From NCBI GenBank assembly GCA_036788835.1, contig DAIQMR010000001.1:1-64000 (forward strand): a DNA stretch of 64,000 nt, read 5' to 3'. The position numbers and the translations under genes were made by a program. Under the pieces are notes generated by a model that saw only the letters and a program-made list of their open reading frames with translations, did not search any database and had not been told where the DNA came from. The stretch is from JALCSJ01 sp036788835. GTDB taxonomy: Bacteria > Bacillota > Negativicutes > Acidaminococcales > Acidaminococcaceae. Below, in pieces: positions 59,671-64,000 of this stretch. The number at the start of each line of letters is the position of its first letter. Positions within the stretch are counted from its first letter, which is position 1.

Positions 59671-61404
59671 TTATTCTTCCACAGTGGAAAATTGAATATC
59701 ATGAAGCCTTGCGTATAAGCCATGCTTAGCCATAAGTTCAGCATGAGTTCCTGATTCCACTATACGTCCCTTGTCCAAAACCAAAATATTATCGGCATTC
59801 TGTACCGTTGAAAGCCTATGGGCAATCACAAAGGCTGTCCTGCCTACCATTAATCTGTCCAAAGCTTCTTGTACTATATGCTCGCTTTCCGTATCCAAAG
59901 CTGATGTTGCCTCATCTAAAATCAAAACCCTGGGGTTTTTTAAAATAGCCCTGGCAATAGAAATTCGCTGCCTCTGACCTCCGGAAATATTAATGCCCCT
60001 ATCTCCCAGATGTGTTTCATATCCCTGGGGTAAGGCTTTAATGAAATCATCCGCATTGGCAGCTTTAGCTGCAGCCTCGACTTCTTCCTTAGTGGCATCC
60101 AGCCGTCCATAGAGGATATTATTGTAAACCGAGCTGTTAAACAAGGTGGTTTCCTGGGGCACTATACCTACCTGTTCTCGCAATGATTTAAGGGTAAGGT
60201 CCCTAATATCATGACCATCCACTAAAATGGCTCCGCTGTCAATGTCATAAAATCTCGGTACCAGATTGGCAATGGTAGATTTACCGGCACCGCTGGGACC
60301 TACTAAAGCTACAATCTGTCCCGAGTTGGCCTTAAAGGAAACATCCTTGAGAATAGGCTCGTTAGTATTATAGCTAAAGAAAACATTTTTAAATTCCACG
60401 GTTCCCTGTAAAGGAGGTAAAGCAAGAGCCGCAGGTTTTTCGTGAATTTTTTCATCCAGATCCAATACATAGAAAACTCTCTGGGCCGCGGCCAGAGCTT
60501 TTTGGATAGTGCCCATAACTCTGGTTAAACGCTTAATGGGATTAGAAATATTAACCGCATAAACCAGGAAAGCCACTAGAGAGCCGGCGGAAATTTCGTC
60601 ATTAATGACGCTGCGACCTCCTACCCAGATAATTGCCGTAACCCCCAAGGCCGCTGTAAACTCAATAACAGGTGTCAAGGTAGCCATTAGCTGAGCATTC
60701 TTCATGTTGGCATCAAAATTTCTTTTGTTCTGATCTTCGAAACGTTTTATTTCAAAATCTTCTCTCACGAAAGACTTAACAATTCTGGTAGCTGACAAGG
60801 TTTCCTGAAGAACGGAGGTAATATCTGCCGTTGCTTCCTGAATTCTATGGCCTGCCTTACGAATTTTACGGCCAAAGACATCCATGAAAAACAGTACCGC
60901 AGGAAAGGTACAGAAAGTAAACAGAGTCAACTTCCAGTCCAAATACACCATGGCACACACAGAACCGATTAAAATACACAACTCTGTAATGGCCTCAATG
61001 GTATTTTCCACCATAGCAGATTGGAGTGCTGCCACGTCATTGGTCACATAGCTCATAATTGTTCCCAGCTTGTTCTTATCGTAAAAAGAAACCGGCAACC
61101 GCTGTAATTTGCGGAAAACCTCTCCCCTGATATCAATGACTATTCTTTCTCCCACATAATTCATTAAATAATTCTGTCCGTAATAAAACAAACCTCTGGC
61201 AAAGAAAATAGCAATAATGCCTAAAGCAATCAGGTTAAGAAGTCCGCTGTCCTTGTTCTGAAAGACCTTATCTATAACATCCTTAACAATCCAAGGAACA
61301 TAAAGATTACCTAAAGCCGCCATGCCCGTGCAAAAAATCGCTGCTATTAATATGTGAATATAGGGTTTAATGTACCGCAGAATTCTGCTGTATAGTTTTA
61401 ACAT
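59671..61404 (-). CDS. msbA: MsbA-type lipid A flippase (ABC exporter)
   Basis: 577 residues. Six membrane segments in the first 320 residues and a C-terminal ATPase: Walker A GPSGAGKST at about 368-376, Q-loop VPQETTLF, signature ISGGQRQR, Walker B VLILDEATSALD, and H-loop IAHRLS. In this position it should flip lipid A-core across the inner membrane. It overlaps the lpxB stop by seven bases, with GGAGACGATAA as site. Confidence 0.93.
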   Translation of the reverse strand: MLKLYSRILRYIKPYIHILIAAIFCTGMAALGNLYVPWIVKDVIDKVFQNKDSGLLNLIALGIIAIFFARGLFYYGQNYLMNYVGERIVIDIRGEVFRKLQRLPVSFYDKNKLGTIMSYVTNDVAALQSAMVENTIEAITELCILIGSVCAMVYLDWKLTLFTFCTFPAVLFFMDVFGRKIRKAGHRIQEATADITSVLQETLSATRIVKSFVREDFEIKRFEDQNKRNFDANMKNAQLMATLTPVIEFTAALGVTAIIWVGGRSVINDEISAGSLVAFLVYAVNISNPIKRLTRVMGTIQKALAAAQRVFYVLDLDEKIHEKPAALALPPLQGTVEFKNVFFSYNTNEPILKDVSFKANSGQIVALVGPSGAGKSTIANLVPRFYDIDSGAILVDGHDIRDLTLKSLREQVGIVPQETTLFNSSVYNNILYGRLDATKEEVEAAAKAANADDFIKALPQGYETHLGDRGINISGGQRQRISIARAILKNPRVLILDEATSALDTESEHIVQEALDRLMVGRTAFVIAHRLSTVQNADNILVLDKGRIVESGTHAELMAKHGLYARLHDIQFSTVEE

Positions 61405-62537
61405 TTATCGTCTCCGGCTAAATTTAGTATTAACTGAGCTACTCTTCGGGTCGCTCCTCCCGGGCCAAGCTTTTTTACAACAGCCGCTAATTCTTCCCGA
61501 ATTTTTTTATATTCCTCGGGATGGAGGAAGTGTAAAATTCCTTTGGCCATATTACCGGATGTCATTTTTTCCTGAATTAGTTCAGGGAGAATCTCCCTTC
61601 CTGCCAAAAGATTTGGCAGCCCAATATATTTAACTGTTACAAACCGTTTGGCAATGGCCACGGACAAGGGATTGGCCGCATAGCAAATGATAGCAGGCAA
61701 ACCGCATAAAGCAGCCTCCAGGGTAACTGTGCCGCTGGTAGCCAGAGCCACATCCGCTACGCTCATTACATCGTATCCGTCTCCTTCTACAATTCTGACC
61801 GTTTCCCCGGCTGCAGCAATAATTCCCTCCAAAAGTTCTCTATCTATAGTTGGCGCCTTTTGCAAAACAAAATCTACCTGAGGCAGAGCTTCTCTAATGA
61901 TTCCTGCCGCCTCCAGCATCACCGGCAGAACACCGGTAATTTCTTTTACTCTGCTACCCGGTAATAACAAAATCAAAGGCTTGCCTTCCACTTTCCCTGC
62001 TTTAGCAAGGGCTTCTGCTTTGGGCAAATGAGGCTTTACTATGTCCACTAAAGGATTGCCCACAAATTCTACATTGGCACCGGCGGCCTTGTACACATCA
62101 TAGGCAAAGGGATAAATACAAGCCACTTTATCTACCAGCCTGCCTACAGACACAGCCCTGCTCTTTCGCCAGGCCCAAGCCGAGGGCGGAATAAAAGACA
62201 AAACCGGTATATTAAGTTCTTTGGCGACTTTGGCGGCCCGCATGTTAAATTCAGGATAGTCTATAGTAACAAAACAATCAGGCTTGCGCTCTTCCATGAC
62301 CCGGCGAAAAGCCTTTCTTAAAGCAAAAAACTTAGGTAATGCCCCCAGAATTTCCACAAAACCCATGACACTATATTCTTTCAGGTCAAAGATTACTTCC
62401 CCACCGGCTTTACGCATGGCATCGCCCCCCATGCCAAAAATCTGTGCTTGGGGGTCCAATTCCAATATTGCTTTTGTAATTGCTCCGGCGTGTAAATCTC
62501 CGGATGCTTCGCCTGCAGAAAGAAAAATTTTGGTCAA
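61398..62537 (-). CDS. lpxB: lipid-A-disaccharide synthase
   Basis: 379 residues, TTG start eight bases after AAGGAGC. LSAGEASGDLHAG, MGGDAMRKAG, SVMGFVEIL, DYPEFNMR and LLPGSRVKEI are GT19 (LpxB) blocks. It joins UDP-diacylglucosamine and lipid X. It has its own promoter after the lpxI terminator, so transcription can start afresh here. Confidence 0.94.
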   Translation of the reverse strand: MTKIFLSAGEASGDLHAGAITKAILELDPQAQIFGMGGDAMRKAGGEVIFDLKEYSVMGFVEILGALPKFFALRKAFRRVMEERKPDCFVTIDYPEFNMRAAKVAKELNIPVLSFIPPSAWAWRKSRAVSVGRLVDKVACIYPFAYDVYKAAGANVEFVGNPLVDIVKPHLPKAEALAKAGKVEGKPLILLLPGSRVKEITGVLPVMLEAAGIIREALPQVDFVLQKAPTIDRELLEGIIAAAGETVRIVEGDGYDVMSVADVALATSGTVTLEAALCGLPAIICYAANPLSVAIAKRFVTVKYIGLPNLLAGREILPELIQEKMTSGNMAKGILHFLHPEEYKKIREELAAVVKKLGPGGATRRVAQLILNLAGDDKC

Positions 62538-62581
62538 TGCTTTACGCTCCTTATTAAAATTAGCAAATAAGCATTCATTAT

Positions 62582-62590
62582 ATTATACCA
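62582..62590 (-). promoter_or_regulatory. extended -10 promoter of lpxB
   Basis: TGGTATAAT on the minus strand (-10 at 62582-62587), directly after the T-run of the upstream terminator. No clear -35. Confidence 0.55.
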
Positions 62591-62591
62591 T

Positions 62592-62619
62592 AAAAAAAGA
62601 GTAGACGCTCGTCTACTCT
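62592..62619 (-). terminator. intrinsic terminator between lpxI and lpxB
   Basis: Minus-strand AGAGTAGACG / CGTCTACTCT stem with a two-base centre and seven T's. Confidence 0.88.
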
Positions 62620-62758
62620 GTAATATTATTGAAAACTATTCTGTTGACAATTCGTCGTCAGCATCGCTGATAATCCCTCCTAGGTCCTCGTCGGACACTA
62701 AAGTGCCTACCGCTGTGCTTTACATGTCCCGTCGGGAAACATCATCGACGCTTCCTCC
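62620..62758 (-). other. lpxI 3' region with two candidate tiny reading frames
   Basis: After the lpxI stop the minus strand has AAGGAGGAAGCGTCG then ATGATG, opening a 12-codon frame (62707-62745, MMFPDGTCKAQR). A second frame (GTG 62698 to TAG 62636) would give an acidic 20-residue peptide, VSDEDLGGIISDADDELSTE. Neither has a known relative. It could also be a structured 3' UTR, since the terminator follows. Confidence 0.3.
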
Positions 62759-63565
62759 TTACTTCGCCACGACCGTAATATTGTGTTCGTTGGCCAGGGC
62801 CAGGGCCTTTTCTCTCTCCACTAGCAGCGTGCGGCCTGCTTCCATGACAATGCCCGCAGCTCCCACAGAAATCATGGATTCGATAGTTTTTACCCCTACA
62901 CTGGGCATGTCAAACCTATTATCCTGGGCCGGTTTAGCTGTTTTGGCCACAATGACCTTTTTACCCAGTTTGCCGCCTCGCAAAATGCAGGCGTCCGTTC
63001 CTTCGATGGCTTCTACAGCCATGATGGCCTTATTTTTAACTACTACGGTTTGGCCAATGTCCAGACCGCCGATTTTTTTGGCCATTGCGAAGCCATAATC
63101 CATATCCGCCTGTTCGTCAGCAGTGGGCTTTCTTTTGCTGAGTATCCCCGGTGCCGGGAACAGGGCGCTTAAGAAATGTGTCTGATCCATGACTTTGATT
63201 CCGTTTCTTTCCACCAAAGCCACTAAAGCATTCATAATGGTGTCATCATGCCGGTCTTTAAGGGAAAAGAGCAGCTTCACAGCCTGCCAGTCCGGTACCA
63301 TTACACCATTGCTATATAAAACTTCTTTCGTTACCTTGCCTATCATAGTAACTTCTTGAACTTTATTTTCTTGTAAAGTACTGATAATCTTACCTATTTT
63401 GCCAATATTGATGCTATAGAAAACATCGGCAACTTTGGGTAATTCCGCATGAGTACCGGAAATGACTCCAATAACCACCACTTTATAGCCGGCTTCTTTA
63501 GCTCCCAAAACCACATCCACCGGTAAATGTCCAATCCCTGCCAATACCCCTAAAACTTTTCCCAT
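62759..63565 (-). CDS. lpxI: UDP-2,3-diacylglucosamine pyrophosphatase LpxI
   Basis: 268 residues. LGVLAGIGHLPVDVV at the start, TMIGKVTKEVLY, DRHDDTIMNAL and KPAQDNRFDMPSVGVKTIE are LpxI (DUF1009) blocks. It cleaves UDP-diacylglucosamine to lipid X, replacing LpxH. It lies four bases after lpxA, the gene order seen widely for lpxI. Confidence 0.93.
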   Translation of the reverse strand: MGKVLGVLAGIGHLPVDVVLGAKEAGYKVVVIGVISGTHAELPKVADVFYSINIGKIGKIISTLQENKVQEVTMIGKVTKEVLYSNGVMVPDWQAVKLLFSLKDRHDDTIMNALVALVERNGIKVMDQTHFLSALFPAPGILSKRKPTADEQADMDYGFAMAKKIGGLDIGQTVVVKNKAIMAVEAIEGTDACILRGGKLGKKVIVAKTAKPAQDNRFDMPSVGVKTIESMISVGAAGIVMEAGRTLLVEREKALALANEHNITVVAK

Positions 63566-63569
63566 AAAA

Positions 63570-64000
63570 TTATTCTTCCCTTAAGCCACGTGAGGTAGTG
63601 CGGCAAATACCCCGCTCTACGGTACGCAGAAAACGCATGAAATGTTCAATTTCCTCACAGCTGTCCAATTCCTGCTCCATGGTATCAATAGCATCAGGCA
63701 AGGACAACCCGCTGTTGTATAAAATCTTATAAGCTTTTTTCAATTCTTTACGAACCTCAATGGAAATACCCGCTCTGGAAATCCCCACACTGTTTAGCCC
63801 GGATACATGGGCAGGATTCCCTGCCACAATAACGAAAGGCGGCACATCCTGGGAAATACGGCTCATGCCACCGCACATACAGTTCCTGCCAATTTTCGTA
63901 AACTGGTGAACAGCAGTAAGGCCACCGATAACAGCCCTGTCTTCTACAATAACATGACCTGCTAAGGTAGCAACGTTACTCATAATAACATTATTGCCCA
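63570..64000 (-). CDS. lpxA: UDP-N-acetylglucosamine acyltransferase LpxA, C-terminal part (runs off window)
   Basis: The frame is open to the window edge: residues read GNNVIMSNVATLAGHV, part of the hexapeptide helix, so the true start is outside. GLTAVHQFTKIG and MSRISQDVPPFVIVAGNPA lead into the helical C-terminal domain (about 80 residues). LpxA performs the first acylation step of lipid A synthesis. The Met within the repeat at 63981-63983 is not the start. Confidence 0.93.
   Translation of the reverse strand, partial: GNNVIMSNVATLAGHVIVEDRAVIGGLTAVHQFTKIGRNCMCGGMSRISQDVPPFVIVAGNPAHVSGLNSVGISRAGISIEVRKELKKAYKILYNSGLSLPDAIDTMEQELDSCEEIEHFMRFLRTVERGICRTTSRGLREE

Noticed and set aside
63570..63983. 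lpxA read as a complete 137-residue protein
   Set aside because: The frame continues in family sequence to the window edge, so the Met at 63983 is internal.

Overview
The window comes from a diderm Firmicute, almost certainly class Negativicutes. It combines Firmicute-type regulation (a T-box riboswitch, ptsHI, GGAGG ribosome binding sites) with a full outer-membrane toolkit: lipid A, Kdo and heptose synthesis, the Lpt transport machine, and two porins with an N-terminal SLH domain of the OmpM type. Base composition is moderate and gene packing is tight. The gene set would fit Acidaminococcaceae/Phascolarctobacterium-like or Selenomonad lineages; I cannot name a species from sequence alone.

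Layout. 1-5.4 kb: a truncated exported protein, a GH18 protein, a methionine T-box with metQ, a 5'-nucleotidase-like protein that has lost metal ligands, and divergent hydE. 5.4-25 kb: tRNA-Ser, a ClC channel and DAP decarboxylase, an ABC transporter with a DUF1624 protein and an Hpt protein, an FkbM methyltransferase, an M48 protease, sbcDC on the + strand, ptsHI, a Gate-domain membrane protein, a Nif3 protein and a Cys-rich FAD oxidoreductase. 25-28 kb: tRNA-Val, tRNA-Glu, a DUF819 permease, an iron alcohol dehydrogenase and tRNA-Lys. 28-36 kb: a heptose/LPS-core operon read leftwards (lptD-gmhA-hldE-hldD-gmhB-waaC-GT9). 36-43 kb: envelope proteins (VirK/YbjX, SH3, GH3/NagZ-like, YigZ, NlpC/P60). 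43-44.7 kb: an AT-rich island with an AAA_14/DUF4143 ATPase bounded by large related palindromes, plus a 46-residue exported peptide gene. 44.8-64 kb: two ompM paralogues with shared leaders, then a long leftward run lpxA-lpxI-(terminator/promoter)-lpxB-msbA-waaA/lpxK-kdsB-kdsA-kdsD-kdsC-lpxL-lptC-lptA-lptB-lptF/G-DUF3084-yqgF, joined largely by 1-8 bp overlaps.

Functionally, the right end makes Kdo-lipid A, flips it with MsbA and loads it on the Lpt bridge; the 28-36 kb operon adds heptose and supplies the outer-membrane LptD; OmpM proteins connect the outer membrane to the wall through SLH. The points most worth a second look are the palindrome-bounded ATPase, the degenerate UshA-like protein, the WaaA-LpxK fusion, HPr with Arg at position 46, the conserved ompM leaders, a probably leaderless yigZ, and dispersed palindromic repeats. 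No CRISPR array, prophage or intact insertion sequence was seen. Starts were chosen by ribosome binding site and family N-terminus and are inferences.
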